DNA of 40,447 bases from Gammaproteobacteria bacterium (GCA_020849475.1 JADLGE010000056.1:1-40447), one strand, 5' to 3'. Numbered from the stretch's first letter, positions 29,581 to 38,253 are shown. Numbers and translations: made by a program. Notes: generated by a model from the sequence alone, not told the origin.

Positions 29581-30923
29581 CGTGCTTGCTCCGGCTTGAG
29601 ATAGGCGACCGTCAGGCTTTCTGGCGTCAGGTATTTTTTCGCCACGGCGAGCACTTGCTCGGCGCTCACGGCTTCGATTTTTTCAACGTAGCTGTCGCGG
29701 TACTTCCAGCCGAGACCGACCGCCTCAAGGGCGCCGATGGTCATTGCTTCATGCATCATCGAATCGCGTTCGAACACGGTGTCGGCGACCACCTGGGTCT
29801 TGATGCGTTCGAGTTCAGCGGCGGTGGGCGGATGGGTGGCGAGACCGTCGAGTTGCTCGACGATGGCCTGCTCGAGTTTTTCCAGCGATACGCCCTCGGC
29901 GGGCACGGCGTTGAAGGTGAACAGGGTGCCGAGACGCGCCGCGGTTTCGATGCCGGCGCTGACCTCGGCGGCGACCTCGCGACCGCGCACCAGTTCGCGC
30001 CTCAAGCGCGCGCTGTTGTCACCGGTCAGCATCGCCGCCAGCACGTCGAGCGCATAGGCTTCCCATTCTTCGACGCCTTCGCCACGCACGGCCTGCGCCA
30101 GCGTCGGCGCCTTGTAACCCATCACCAGGTAGGGCACGCGCGCCTTGCTGCTGTTGAGCGTGACGCGCTTGGTGCCGTTCTGCGCCACTTCAGGGCGATC
30201 CTTGGGCGGCGCGATGTCGCTTTTCGCGAGCGGGCCGAAATATTTTTTCGCCAGCGTGTGCACGGCGTCGGGTTCGACGTCACCGACCACTACCACGATG
30301 GCGTTGTTGGGCCCGTACCAGCGCTGATACCAGGCACGCAGATCGGCGGCGCTCATGTTCTTGATGTCCGCCTCCCAGCCGATCACGGGATAGCGGTAGG
30401 GGCTGGTCATGTAGGCGACCGCCTGGCTGGCTTCGACGGCCAGCGACTGCGGCGAGTCGTCGGTGCGCAGGCGCCGCTCTTCGAGCACGACATTGATTTC
30501 TTTCTTGAAGGTGTCTTCGTCGATGACGAGATTGCGCATGCGATCGGCTTCGAGATCGAAAGAGAGCTCGACGTTGTCGGCCGACCATTCTTCGTAATAC
30601 GCGGTGTAATCGTTGCTGGTGAAGGCGTTCTGGCGGCCGCCATGGGCAGCGACAGTGGTGGCGAACTTGCCAGCGGCGTAGCGTGGCGTGCCCTTGAACA
30701 TCATGTGCTCGAGGGCATGGGACACACCGGTGATGCCATCGTGTTCATAGGACGAACCGACGCGGTACCAGACCTGCACCACTGCCACATGGGCGCGATG
30801 GTCTTCCTGCACCAGCAGTTTCAAGCCATTGTCGAGCAGGTACTCGTGGGTGCGGGTAGCGGCCGCGGCGGACGCACAGACAAGCGCGCAGTACAGCACT
30901 GCGCCGAGGGACAACAATCGCAT
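29577..30923 (-). CDS. M16 family zinc peptidase, active subunit
   Basis: A 448-residue secreted zinc protease. The ATG at 30923 was chosen because it has GGAG eight bases upstream and starts a signal peptide (MRLLSLGAVLYCALVCASAAAA); the frame is open further upstream. The zinc site is HALEHMMFKGT (HXXEH), with the distal Glu in the ENVVLEERR-type segment (NVVLEERRLRTDDSP). The R/Y-bearing partner follows with an ATGA overlap. It is divergent from ftsY across 134 bp and heads an operon through ggt. The substrate is unknown. Confidence 0.94.
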   Translation of the reverse strand: MRLLSLGAVLYCALVCASAAAATRTHEYLLDNGLKLLVQEDHRAHVAVVQVWYRVGSSYEHDGITGVSHALEHMMFKGTPRYAAGKFATTVAAHGGRQNAFTSNDYTAYYEEWSADNVELSFDLEADRMRNLVIDEDTFKKEINVVLEERRLRTDDSPQSLAVEASQAVAYMTSPYRYPVIGWEADIKNMSAADLRAWYQRWYGPNNAIVVVVGDVEPDAVHTLAKKYFGPLAKSDIAPPKDRPEVAQNGTKRVTLNSSKARVPYLVMGYKAPTLAQAVRGEGVEEWEAYALDVLAAMLTGDNSARLRRELVRGREVAAEVSAGIETAARLGTLFTFNAVPAEGVSLEKLEQAIVEQLDGLATHPPTAAELERIKTQVVADTVFERDSMMHEAMTIGALEAVGLGWKYRDSYVEKIEAVSAEQVLAVAKKYLTPESLTVAYLKPEQAR

Positions 30924-31057
30924 GCGGGAAGCTCCGAAGGCGTGACGATGAAGCGGCCGCAACACGCCGGGACGGCAGCGGCGGCCGGTGTTAGGATAGC
31001 GCATTCCGCTGCGGCGGATTGCCGTTCTCTCATTTGTTCGCGCTTCTTAAGCAAGCC

Positions 31058-31987
31058 ATGTTCAGTCGACTCAAAGCCGGTATAGCGCGCACGCGCGACA
31101 GTCTCGTCAATGGCGTGCAGCGCCTGTTCACCGGGCGCACGCGTCTCGATGCGGCAGCGCTCGACACCTTGGAAACCCTGCTGCTGTCGGCCGATGTCGG
31201 CGTCAACGCCACCGCGCGCATTGTCGAGAAGGTGCGGCGCATTCCGGCCAATCAGCCGCCGGCCGAGGCGGTGCAGGAAGAGATGACGGCCATCCTCGCG
31301 CCCTGCGAGCAGCCCTTCGAATACAAGGCCCGTGACGACGGGCCGTTCATCATTCTGGTGGTGGGCGTGAATGGCGCCGGCAAGACCACCACCATTGCCA
31401 AGATTGCGCGGCGTCTCAAGGGCGAAGGCCGCTCGGTGATGCTGGCGGCGGGCGACACCTTCCGCGCGGCGGCGGTCGACCAGCTCAAACGTTGGGGTGA
31501 GCGCCTCGACATCCCGGTCATCTCGCAAGGCACGGGCGCCGATACGGCGTCGGTGATTTTCGACGCCTGCGCGGCGGCCAAGGCGCGCAAGGTCGACGTG
31601 CTGATCGCCGACACCGCCGGGCGCCTGCATACCCAGGACAACCTCATGGCCGAGCTCGCCAAGGTGCGACGCGTGGTCGGTAAACACCAGGCCGATGCGC
31701 CCCATGAGACCTTGCTGGTGCTGGACGCGACCATGGGCCAGAACGCGCTCAACCAGGCCCAGGAGTTCATGGGGCAGGTGGCGGTCACGGCCCTGTGCCT
31801 GACCAAGCTCGACGGCACCGCCAAGGGCGGCGTGATCTTCGCGCTGGCCGAACGGCTGCGCCTGCCGATACGTTACATCGGCATCGGTGAGAAGGCCGAC
31901 GATCTGCAGGTCTTCAACGCCCGCGAGTTCACCCGCGCCCTGCTTGGCGATTTCGCCGGTTCCAAGGTCGAAGACAGCGAAAGCTGA
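31058..31987 (+). CDS. ftsY: Signal recognition particle receptor FtsY
   Basis: A GTPase that docks ribosome-SRP complexes at the inner membrane. From the ATG at 31058 it has 309 residues, starting with an amphipathic membrane-binding helix (MFSRLKAGIARTRDSLV) followed directly by the N domain. The acidic A domain of E. coli FtsY is absent. The G domain shows the P-loop GVNGAGKTT (103-111), DTFRAAAVDQL, DTAGRLHT and TKLDGTAKGG. An upstream TTG (31019) is open, but it gives a less typical N-terminus. The usual downstream ftsE and ftsX are missing; rpoH comes next. Confidence 0.97.
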   Translation: MFSRLKAGIARTRDSLVNGVQRLFTGRTRLDAAALDTLETLLLSADVGVNATARIVEKVRRIPANQPPAEAVQEEMTAILAPCEQPFEYKARDDGPFIILVVGVNGAGKTTTIAKIARRLKGEGRSVMLAAGDTFRAAAVDQLKRWGERLDIPVISQGTGADTASVIFDACAAAKARKVDVLIADTAGRLHTQDNLMAELAKVRRVVGKHQADAPHETLLVLDATMGQNALNQAQEFMGQVAVTALCLTKLDGTAKGGVIFALAERLRLPIRYIGIGEKADDLQVFNAREFTRALLGDFAGSKVEDSES

Positions 31988-32048
31988 GCCTGGCTCCACC
32001 GCCCCGACTGACGCGAGCGCTGCTTCCCGCCCTTGCCGAGGGTGCGGC

Positions 32049-32076
32049 CTTGATTAAAGTCAAAGCGAACCTATGC
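32049..32076 (+). promoter_or_regulatory. Possible sigma-32-like promoter of rpoH
   Basis: CTTGATT (32049-32055) and CCTATGC (32070-32076) are 14 bases apart, which resembles the heat-shock sigma factor consensus (CTTGAAA-N13-15-CCCATNT) with some mismatches. Transcription from it would start within or just before the CIRCE element, the classic place for HrcA repression. An alternative weaker sigma-70-like pair is TTACGA (32096-32101) and TATAGA (32119-32124). Neither is certain. Confidence 0.3.
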
Positions 32077-32081
32077 CGTAT

Positions 32082-32108
32082 TTAGCACTCATAGCTTACG
32101 AGTGCTAA
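32082..32108. promoter_or_regulatory. CIRCE operator (HrcA binding site) upstream of rpoH
   Basis: TTAGCACTC (32082-32090), nine bases, GAGTGCTAA (32100-32108). This is a perfect match to the CIRCE consensus TTAGCACTC-N9-GAGTGCTAA, which is bound by the heat-shock repressor HrcA and normally placed before groESL or dnaK. Here the first gene downstream is rpoH, 41 bases after the element. A match of all 18 fixed positions is very unlikely by chance. HrcA would repress rpoH and release it upon heat stress. Confidence 0.92.
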
Positions 32109-32149
32109 ACTCCCACCCTATAGATAGAACCTAACGAGGTGTCCTCATC

Positions 32150-33019
32150 ATGGCTCATGCTTTGAACCTCAGCCTGCCCTCGACCGCCGGTTCGCTGGAA
32201 ACTTACATCGACGCGGTCAACCGTATCCCCCTGCTGCCGGTGGAGCAGGAGCAGGAGTTGGCGCGGCGCTATCGCGAGGAGGACGACCTGGACGCTGCCC
32301 GTCAGTTAGTGCTCGCCCACCTACGCTTCGTGGTGAAGGTGGCGCGTGGCTACAGCGGTTACGGCCTGGCCCAGAGCGACCTCATACAGGAAGGCAACAT
32401 CGGCCTAATGAAGGCGGTCAAGCGCTTCGACCCCAGCGTCGGCGTGCGCCTGGTGTCCTTCGCCGTGCACTGGATCAAGGCCGAGATGCACGAGTTCATC
32501 CTGCGCAACTGGCGCATCGTGAAGGTCGCCACCACCAAGGCCCAGCGCAAGCTGTTCTTCAATCTGCGCAGCGCGCGCAAGGCCTTGGGCTGGATGGGCG
32601 CCGGCGAAGTGGATGCGCTGGCCAAGGAATTCGATGTCGACAGCCGCGACGTGCTGACCATGGAGCAGCGTTTGAATGCGCACGACGTACCGTTTGATGT
32701 GAACCCGGACGGCGATGAAGAGCAGTTCGTGCCGGCCGCCTACCTGGTCGACCGACGCTTCGAGCCGACCGTGCTGCTCGAACAGGAAGAAGGGGATGAC
32801 AACCGCAGCGACAGCCTGCGCGGCGCGTTGGCCAAACTCGACGAGCGCAGTCGCGACATCGTCACCAGCCGCTGGCTCGTCGAACCCAAGCTGACGCTGC
32901 ACGATCTTGCGGATCGTTACGGGGTGTCGGCCGAGCGCATCCGGCAGCTGGAAAAGAACGCCTTCAACACCCTGAAGAAGGCCTTGCCGGACTTCGAGCC
33001 GGAAGCGGAGCCGGCCTGA
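32150..33019 (+). CDS. rpoH: RNA polymerase heat-shock sigma factor sigma-32
   Basis: Directs RNA polymerase to heat-shock promoters. At 289 residues it is full length. Region 2 shows LVLAHLRFVVKVARGYSGYGLAQ and DLIQEGNIGLMKAVKRFDP; the RpoH-specific box QRKLFFNLR follows; region 4 has the helix-turn-helix LTLHDLADRYGVSAERIRQLE near the C-terminus. The ribosome binding site is GAGGTG (32136-32141), eight bases before the ATG. A perfect CIRCE element is upstream. The neighbouring ftsY is normal for the locus, but ftsEX are absent. Confidence 0.97.
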   Translation: MAHALNLSLPSTAGSLETYIDAVNRIPLLPVEQEQELARRYREEDDLDAARQLVLAHLRFVVKVARGYSGYGLAQSDLIQEGNIGLMKAVKRFDPSVGVRLVSFAVHWIKAEMHEFILRNWRIVKVATTKAQRKLFFNLRSARKALGWMGAGEVDALAKEFDVDSRDVLTMEQRLNAHDVPFDVNPDGDEEQFVPAAYLVDRRFEPTVLLEQEEGDDNRSDSLRGALAKLDERSRDIVTSRWLVEPKLTLHDLADRYGVSAERIRQLEKNAFNTLKKALPDFEPEAEPA

Positions 33020-33026
33020 AGACGGG

Positions 33027-33749
33027 CTAAGAGGTGCGCGTCGTCGCGGGCGCGCGCCCCTTTGAGCGGATGTAGAGCGAGGCCAGGTAAAAGGCCAGAA
33101 AGAGCGCGAAGTAGTATTCCTGCGGCTCGCTCCAGCGGATCTCTACCGGCAGTTGCTTCACACCGATCACATGCTTCAGTCGCTGCGGCGCGCGGATCAA
33201 TTCCGCCATGATGGCCGTCGGCAATACATCCATGGTCGGCCAGAACCAATAGAACAGGCCGCCCTGGGTAAACGGCGAGCCGCGCTTCCATTCCCGCACC
33301 GGCACCAGGATGCCGCCGATCACCACCCATAGTTCCAACAGCGCACGCGGCTTCTGATCGAACCAGCTGCTCATGTTGTGCAGGTTGGTCTCGTGCTGGT
33401 CATTGAGCTTGTCGATGGCTTCGGGCGTCGACCAGTGAAATAGCTGCTGGCCCCACGACAATTCCTCGCCCGCGAAATAGATGCAGGCCAGGGTCACGGT
33501 CGCCGCCCAGCCGATGATCAGCCAGTCACGGGTCGGTAGCAGACGTTTGATCAACAGCACGCCGAACACCGCGCCGATGATCGCCGCCAGCGGCGTGGCG
33601 AGTTCGACCAGGCCGATTTCGTGGATGATCCAGTCGCGGTAGAAATCGGGATTCAGAATCTTCGAAGCAATGACGATGATGGCCATCGTCGGCGGAAACC
33701 ACAGTCGCAACCAGGCCGGCAGCACCGGCTGCGGCCGTTGATAGTCCAT
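33027..33749 (-). CDS. Integral membrane protein of unknown function
   Basis: A 240-residue protein I do not recognise. Hydrophobic helices lie at about 18-32, 46-67, 75-95, 135-150 and 210-228. A conserved-looking acidic motif GEELSWGQQLFHW (about 93-105) sits after the third helix and is followed by a soluble segment with NDQHETNLHNMSSWF. The ATG at 33749 begins two bases after the cyoE stop, so it belongs to the heme/cytochrome oxidase transcript. It converges with rpoH, with only seven bases between the stops. The EELSWGQ pattern recurs in unnamed bacterial membrane proteins; a link to oxidase assembly is possible by position only. Confidence 0.75.
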   Translation of the reverse strand: MDYQRPQPVLPAWLRLWFPPTMAIIVIASKILNPDFYRDWIIHEIGLVELATPLAAIIGAVFGVLLIKRLLPTRDWLIIGWAATVTLACIYFAGEELSWGQQLFHWSTPEAIDKLNDQHETNLHNMSSWFDQKPRALLELWVVIGGILVPVREWKRGSPFTQGGLFYWFWPTMDVLPTAIMAELIRAPQRLKHVIGVKQLPVEIRWSEPQEYYFALFLAFYLASLYIRSKGRAPATTRTS

Positions 33750-33751
33750 GC

Positions 33752-34672
33752 TCACGCGCCGCCGGTCACGAAGTTCAGGATTCCGTTCCAGTAGTGGTCC
33801 AGGAAAAAGAAGAAGAACAGCCCGGTCAAATACACGATGGAGTATTTGAAGGCTGCCCACGCGATCTGGTCGTCGTCATCGCGCATCATCGCAATCGCGT
33901 AATAGAGGAACACCGCATCGAGTGCCAGTGCGCCGAGCAGATAGACCATGCCGCTCATGTAGGTCACATAGGGCAAGATGGTCGAAATGGTCAGGATGAC
34001 GGTGTAGAGCAGAATCTGCTTGCGGGTGAAATCGACGCCGTGGGTGATGGGCAGCATCGGAATCTGCGCTTTGGCATATTCCTCGCGGCGGAAAATGGCC
34101 AGTGCCCAGAAGTGCGGCGGCGTCCACGCAAAGATAATCAGAAACAGCAGCAGGGAATGAGGATCGACCTGGCCGGTGACGGCGGTCCAGCCCAGCACCG
34201 GCGGCGCGGCGCCGGCGGCGCCACCGATGACGATGTTCTGCGGCGTCGCGTATTTCAGATACATGGTGTAGATGACCGCGTAGCCAATCAGTGACGCAAA
34301 AGTCAGCGCGGCGGTCAGCACGTTGACGAAAGCGACCAGCAGGTACATCGCCAGCACGCCGATGATGAGCGCGAACACCAGGGCCTGGCCGCGGTTCAAG
34401 CCGCCCTGGGGCAAGGGGCGGTTCTTGGTGCGGGCCATCAGAGCGTCGATGCGATGTTCAGCGACATGATTGATGGCGGCGGCCGAGGCAGCGGCGAGTC
34501 CGATACCCAGCGTGGCGGGGACGAGGATCGCGAGCGGCACGGCGCCTGGCGTCGCCAGGAACATGCCGATCACGGCCGTGAACACGATGAGGCCGACGAC
34601 CCGCGGTTTGCAGAGCTCGGCGTAGTCGCGCCAGTGACCCAGCGCGGAAGGAACCAGACTTTCGGTCAGCAT
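33752..34672 (-). CDS. cyoE: Protoheme IX farnesyltransferase (heme O synthase)
   Basis: Attaches a farnesyl group to heme b to make heme O, the precursor of heme A. At 306 residues it is a UbiA-family membrane protein with about nine helices. The prenyl diphosphate site includes [21 protein letters not shown], and the family segment [19 protein letters not shown] follows. It overlaps the ctaA stop by seven bases and is followed by the unknown membrane gene two bases after its stop. The ctaA-cyoE order with the cox genes upstream is standard. The gene is also called ctaB. Confidence 0.96.
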   Translation of the reverse strand: MLTESLVPSALGHWRDYAELCKPRVVGLIVFTAVIGMFLATPGAVPLAILVPATLGIGLAAASAAAINHVAEHRIDALMARTKNRPLPQGGLNRGQALVFALIIGVLAMYLLVAFVNVLTAALTFASLIGYAVIYTMYLKYATPQNIVIGGAAGAAPPVLGWTAVTGQVDPHSLLLFLIIFAWTPPHFWALAIFRREEYAKAQIPMLPITHGVDFTRKQILLYTVILTISTILPYVTYMSGMVYLLGALALDAVFLYYAIAMMRDDDDQIAWAAFKYSIVYLTGLFFFFFLDHYWNGILNFVTGGA

Positions 34673-35673
34673 GACGGCAGCGACTCTTTGCGACGCGTGA
34701 AATGCACGAGGGTTAACAGGCTCATGAGCAGCACGGCGGCAACCCCGTTATGGGACACCGCGACCGGCAACGGCAAGCCACCCAGTACATTGGTGATACC
34801 GAGACAGACCTGCAGCGCGAGTGCCGCGAGTATACATGATGCGACCCGCCGCAGCCGTGACTCGCGCGTTCGCCAGGCAAGTACGGCGGCACTGGCGATC
34901 ACCAGCGTGGCGAACAGGGCGCCGAGCCGATGACCAACGTGGATGGCCGTGCGCGCCGGCGTGTCGAGTACACCGAATTCGTAGTTGATACCGAGCCCCC
35001 GCCACAGCACATAGGCTTCGTGAAAATCGGTGTTGGGCCACCAGCTTCCCTGGCAGGTCGGAAAATCGGTGCAGGCCAAGGCGGCGTAATTGGCGCTGGT
35101 CCAGCCGCCTAGGAAGATCTGCGCGACCAGCACCAGCACCGCGACGCGTGCAAGGCCGGCCACGGCGCCGCGCGTCGCGGCTACCGGCACGAGTCCGCGC
35201 ACGCTGAGTAGATTCCACCAAAGCAGCGACAGTGTGGCGAGCCCTCCCAGTAAGTGGGCGCTGACCACCAAGGGTTTAAGAAGGAGCGTGACGGTCCACA
35301 TGCCGAGCAGCCCCTGGAATATGACCAGCGGCACCAACAGGAAGACCACCGGGCTCAAGCCGGCGGCGCGGCGCCGGGCGGACGACAACGCACCGACTGC
35401 CAGCACCACGATGCCAAGGCCCAAGGTGCTGGCGAGGTACCGGTGAATCATCTCGCGCCAGGCTTTGCCGGCCTCAAGCGGACGCGCGTGCCAGTTGGGA
35501 TCATTGAGATGGACGTTGGCGTCGTGGCTGGGCACCGTCACATGGCCGTAGCAGCCGGGCCAATCGGGGCAGCCCAAGCCGGCGTCGCTCAGGCGCACAT
35601 AAGCGCCGAGCACGATCACGCCGAGCGCAAGCAAGGGCAGGAGATGGGAAAGCAGACGAAGAATGCGTGTCAT
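34666..35673 (-). CDS. ctaA: Heme A synthase (COX15/CtaA family)
   Basis: Oxidises the methyl group of heme O to a formyl group, giving heme A for cytochrome aa3. The ATG at 35673 gives 335 residues with eight helices. The heme-binding histidines lie in [25 protein letters not shown] and VSHNGVAA. Cysteines in [12 protein letters not shown] and [14 protein letters not shown] are the paired loop residues usual in proteobacterial CtaA. The frame is open far upstream, but those residues overlap another gene. It is two bases after the previous stop. Confidence 0.95.
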   Translation of the reverse strand: MTRILRLLSHLLPLLALGVIVLGAYVRLSDAGLGCPDWPGCYGHVTVPSHDANVHLNDPNWHARPLEAGKAWREMIHRYLASTLGLGIVVLAVGALSSARRRAAGLSPVVFLLVPLVIFQGLLGMWTVTLLLKPLVVSAHLLGGLATLSLLWWNLLSVRGLVPVAATRGAVAGLARVAVLVLVAQIFLGGWTSANYAALACTDFPTCQGSWWPNTDFHEAYVLWRGLGINYEFGVLDTPARTAIHVGHRLGALFATLVIASAAVLAWRTRESRLRRVASCILAALALQVCLGITNVLGGLPLPVAVSHNGVAAVLLMSLLTLVHFTRRKESLPSC

Positions 35674-35675
35674 GA

Positions 35676-36260
35676 TCAATTGATGGCCGAGCCGCGCAGC
35701 AGGCGCTTCAAGTCTTCTTTGATTCCCGCCGGTTCGGCGTCCACCGAAAATATCATCATCGCGAGGCGCCGCGAATCCAGAATGACGATTCCTTGATCGC
35801 GCGCAGTGCCGGTGCGCGCGGCCGCTTCGCGCGCCAGCGATGCACGTGCCTGGGGCGCGGCGATGGTCAGTGCCTGCTTGATAGGCTCGGCCGGCGCGGC
35901 GTCGACCAGGGCTGCGACATGCACGCGTGCGCCCTGGGCGCCGATGAGACCGCGGATGGTGGTCAGGAGATTCACCGCACGCTGGCAGTCGAGCTCGCAT
36001 GGCCCGGCGCCGAAGTACACGAGGCCCCATTCTGCCGGTGCCAGCTTGAGGGCTTCCAGTGCGCCGCCGGCCGAGTCGGCGGCGAAATCGACCGGAGGAT
36101 GGATGAGTTCGCCGTGATTGAGCTGCTGGTGGGGCACGGCCTCCGGATGCGCGATGGCGAACCACCAGGCAATCAAGATCGGCGCGACAAATGCGCCGAT
36201 CACGGCGAACGGCACCCAGACATTGCGCTTGGGGGGTGAAACGGGGGTGTTGTCAGTCAT
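35676..36260 (-). CDS. Sco-like membrane-anchored protein of the oxidase cluster
   Basis: A 194-residue protein with a short cytoplasmic start, one helix at about 14-35 (VWVPFAVIGAFVAPILIAWWFAI) and a periplasmic thioredoxin-like domain. The segment WGLVYFGAGPCELDCQ has a CXXXC pair at the position of the copper-binding cysteines of Sco1/SenC, but the typical distal histidine is not evident. It overlaps surf1 by eight bases and lies directly upstream of ctaA, where pseudomonads have a small uncharacterised transmembrane gene. A role in copper delivery or thiol reduction for cytochrome oxidase is inferred from the motif and position. Confidence 0.8.
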   Translation of the reverse strand: MTDNTPVSPPKRNVWVPFAVIGAFVAPILIAWWFAIAHPEAVPHQQLNHGELIHPPVDFAADSAGGALEALKLAPAEWGLVYFGAGPCELDCQRAVNLLTTIRGLIGAQGARVHVAALVDAAPAEPIKQALTIAAPQARASLAREAAARTGTARDQGIVILDSRRLAMMIFSVDAEPAGIKEDLKRLLRGSAIN

Positions 36261-36993
36261 GCCGGCGCCTCTTGCCGTAAAGATTCCAAATGCCGAGGGC
36301 GGCCAGCACGATGGCCATCGCAAACCACTGCACCGCGTAGGAGCGATTTCGCGCCGAGCCGTCGCCCGGCAATTGCCAGTCGACGGTCAACGCGCCGAGC
36401 GCCTCGGCATCGAGGTAAATGATGCCCGGCCACAGCGGCCGGTCCAGCAATGATTCGACGCCGGCGACTTTCACTCGCTGCACGCGAAACACCTGGGGAC
36501 TCATGATTTCCGCGTCTGCTGCGCGCGCATCGAGGTCGATGCCGACGGTGGGTTCGGGACCCACATAACCGCTGATGGTGGTCGGGTCGGCCGGCGCCAG
36601 GGTATCGGGTACGGTGTTGCGGCTGTCCGGCAGAGGCACCCAGCCACGATTGACCAGCACCGCCTGGCCGCTGTCGGCGACGAAGGGGGTGAGAACTTCA
36701 TACCCTGGCTGACCCTGGTGTGATCGATTGTCGAGCACGATGTGCTGGTCGAGGTAATGGCCCCGCACGCTGAGCCGCCGCCACAGGTTCTCGCTGAGGG
36801 GCGTGCGCGGTGCAATGGTGTCGAAGGCCACGGGTGCGGCACTGTGGCGTTCACTGAAGGCCTGGTAGCGCGACTGTTTTTCATGAGCGCGGTGCAGTTG
36901 CCAGAAACCGAGGCTGGTGAGGCCAGCGCAGGCCGCAACCAGTAACACGGTCAGGGCGAAGCGGGTCCAGGGATTGATTGAGCGGCTGCGCAC
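36253..36993 (-). CDS. SURF1 family cytochrome oxidase assembly protein
   Basis: A 246-residue protein with two membrane helices, at about 12-30 and 218-236, flanking a periplasmic domain. Seen are the family pattern GFWQLHRAHEKQSRYQAF, RGHYLDQHIVLDNRSHQGQPGYEVLTPF, VLVNRGWVPLP and the C-terminal NRSYAVQWFAMAIVLAALGIW. SURF1 helps insert heme A into subunit I. The start is a GTG. It is divergent from the DUF2909 gene across 47 bp. Confidence 0.94.
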   Translation of the reverse strand: MRSRSINPWTRFALTVLLVAACAGLTSLGFWQLHRAHEKQSRYQAFSERHSAAPVAFDTIAPRTPLSENLWRRLSVRGHYLDQHIVLDNRSHQGQPGYEVLTPFVADSGQAVLVNRGWVPLPDSRNTVPDTLAPADPTTISGYVGPEPTVGIDLDARAADAEIMSPQVFRVQRVKVAGVESLLDRPLWPGIIYLDAEALGALTVDWQLPGDGSARNRSYAVQWFAMAIVLAALGIWNLYGKRRRHD

Positions 36994-37040
36994 AAATAAT
37001 TGATAATCAGGCTTGTTGAAATTCTGTTGCCGAGGCTGTC

Positions 37041-37256
37041 ATGACCACGTCGCCCGTAGTCAAATCCGTGATCATCGCCATCTTCGTCATGATACTTGTG
37101 GCGTTAGGCAGTGCCTTCCTGAGTCTGTTCCGGCGGCGCAGCGGCGATGACGGAAAGGCCACAGTCAAAGCATTGACGGTGCGCGTGGGCTTGTCCATCG
37201 GTCTGGTCGTGACCATCATCATTTTGAACGCGCTCGGCATCATTTCACCGAACTGA
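37041..37256 (+). CDS. DUF2909 twin transmembrane protein
   Basis: A 71-residue protein with two membrane helices (about 7-30 and 45-66) joined by a charged loop (FRRRSGDDGKATVKALTVR). It fits the DUF2909 twin transmembrane family that accompanies cytochrome oxidase genes in many gammaproteobacteria. It is transcribed opposite to the oxidase genes on either side and ends just before a strong terminator shared with coxC. Its role is unknown, but its location suggests a part in oxidase assembly or membrane stability. Confidence 0.88.
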   Translation: MTTSPVVKSVIIAIFVMILVALGSAFLSLFRRRSGDDGKATVKALTVRVGLSIGLVVTIIILNALGIISPN

Positions 37257-37270
37257 CCGTCAAAAAAAAA

Positions 37271-37298
37271 GCGCCACCTCGTAGGTGGCGCTCTTTTC
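37271..37298. terminator. Rho-independent terminator between DUF2909 gene and coxC, bidirectional
   Basis: GCGCCACCT (37271-37279) pairs with AGGTGGCGC (37283-37291) around CGT. A run of nine A's precedes the stem and a T-rich run (TCTTTT) follows, so it works for both the DUF2909 gene (+) and the coxC end of the oxidase transcript (-). Confidence 0.9.
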
Positions 37299-37318
37299 GT
37301 TTCGTGTGATGGCGCGGC

Positions 37319-38206
37319 TTAGAGCCAGTACACGAAGATGAACAATCCAATCCACACCACGTCGACGAAGTGCCAGTACCAGGCCACCGCTTCGAATGCG
37401 AAGTGATGCTTGGGCGTGAAGTGTCCCTTGATTGAACGCGCCAGGATCACGGCCAGCATGATGGTGCCCATGGTCACGTGGAATCCGTGGAAGCCGGTGA
37501 GCATGAAGAACGTCGCGCCGTAGATACCTGAGTTCAGCGTCAGGCCGAGTGCATGGTAGGCATGGCCGTACTCTTCGGTCTGCAGGAAAACGAAGGTGCC
37601 GCCGAGCGCCACCGTCGTCGCCAGACCCAGAATCAACTGACCGCGATTGCCTTTCTGCAAGCCCCAATGCGCCCACGTCACCGTTGCGCCGGAGGTCAGC
37701 AGGATGAGGGTGTTGGTGAACGGCACGCCCCACGCGCCAATGGTTTCCTTGAAGTGCGAGAAACCGTAGTTGGAGGGCGGATTGAACAAGGGCCAAGTGG
37801 CGGCGAACTGCGGCCACAGGAAATGATTGGTCGCGACCTTGGCGCCTTCACCGCCCAGCCATGGCACCGAGTACATGCGGGCATAGTAAAGAGCACCAAA
37901 GAACGCCGCGAAGAACATCACTTCGGAGAAGATGAACCAGCCCATGCCCATGCGGAAGCTGACGTCGACCTGCTCGTTGTATTTGCCCGACTCGCTCTCG
38001 CCGATGACGGCGCCGAACCAGCCGAACAGCATATAAACGAACAGCAGGAAACCGGCGCCCAGGATGGTCGGTCCGATCGAATGGCCGTTGAGGGCGGTCG
38101 CGCCGCCGACAAACATCGTGAAGATGGCGATGGTGGCGGTGATCGGCCAGCGACTCGGTTCTGGAACGTAATAGTCTGCGTGGTCTGCGTGTCCTGCACT
38201 ACTCAT
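37319..38206 (-). CDS. coxC: Cytochrome c oxidase subunit III
   Basis: A 295-residue inner membrane subunit of the aa3-type oxidase with seven helices. The opening PEPSRWPITATIAIFTMFVGG, the segments SFRMGMGWFIFSEVMFFAAFFGAL and GAWGVPFTNTLILLTSGATVTWAHWGL, and the C-terminal FHGFHVTMGTIMLA and HHFAFEAVAWYWHFVDVVWI are diagnostic. Subunit III stabilises the complex and supports proton supply. It follows ctaG after 47 bp. A bidirectional terminator follows the stop, so the surf1 side is probably a separate transcript. Confidence 0.97.
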   Translation of the reverse strand: MSSAGHADHADYYVPEPSRWPITATIAIFTMFVGGATALNGHSIGPTILGAGFLLFVYMLFGWFGAVIGESESGKYNEQVDVSFRMGMGWFIFSEVMFFAAFFGALYYARMYSVPWLGGEGAKVATNHFLWPQFAATWPLFNPPSNYGFSHFKETIGAWGVPFTNTLILLTSGATVTWAHWGLQKGNRGQLILGLATTVALGGTFVFLQTEEYGHAYHALGLTLNSGIYGATFFMLTGFHGFHVTMGTIMLAVILARSIKGHFTPKHHFAFEAVAWYWHFVDVVWIGLFIFVYWL

Positions 38207-38253
38207 GGCTTGATTCTCGATTTAAGTGAAATTCCCCAAAGCCGCACGCGGCT

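Noticed and set aside
35674..36165. Upstream extension of ctaA by more than 160 codons
   Set aside because: It overlaps the Sco-like gene in another frame and consists of Arg-rich shadow sequence.
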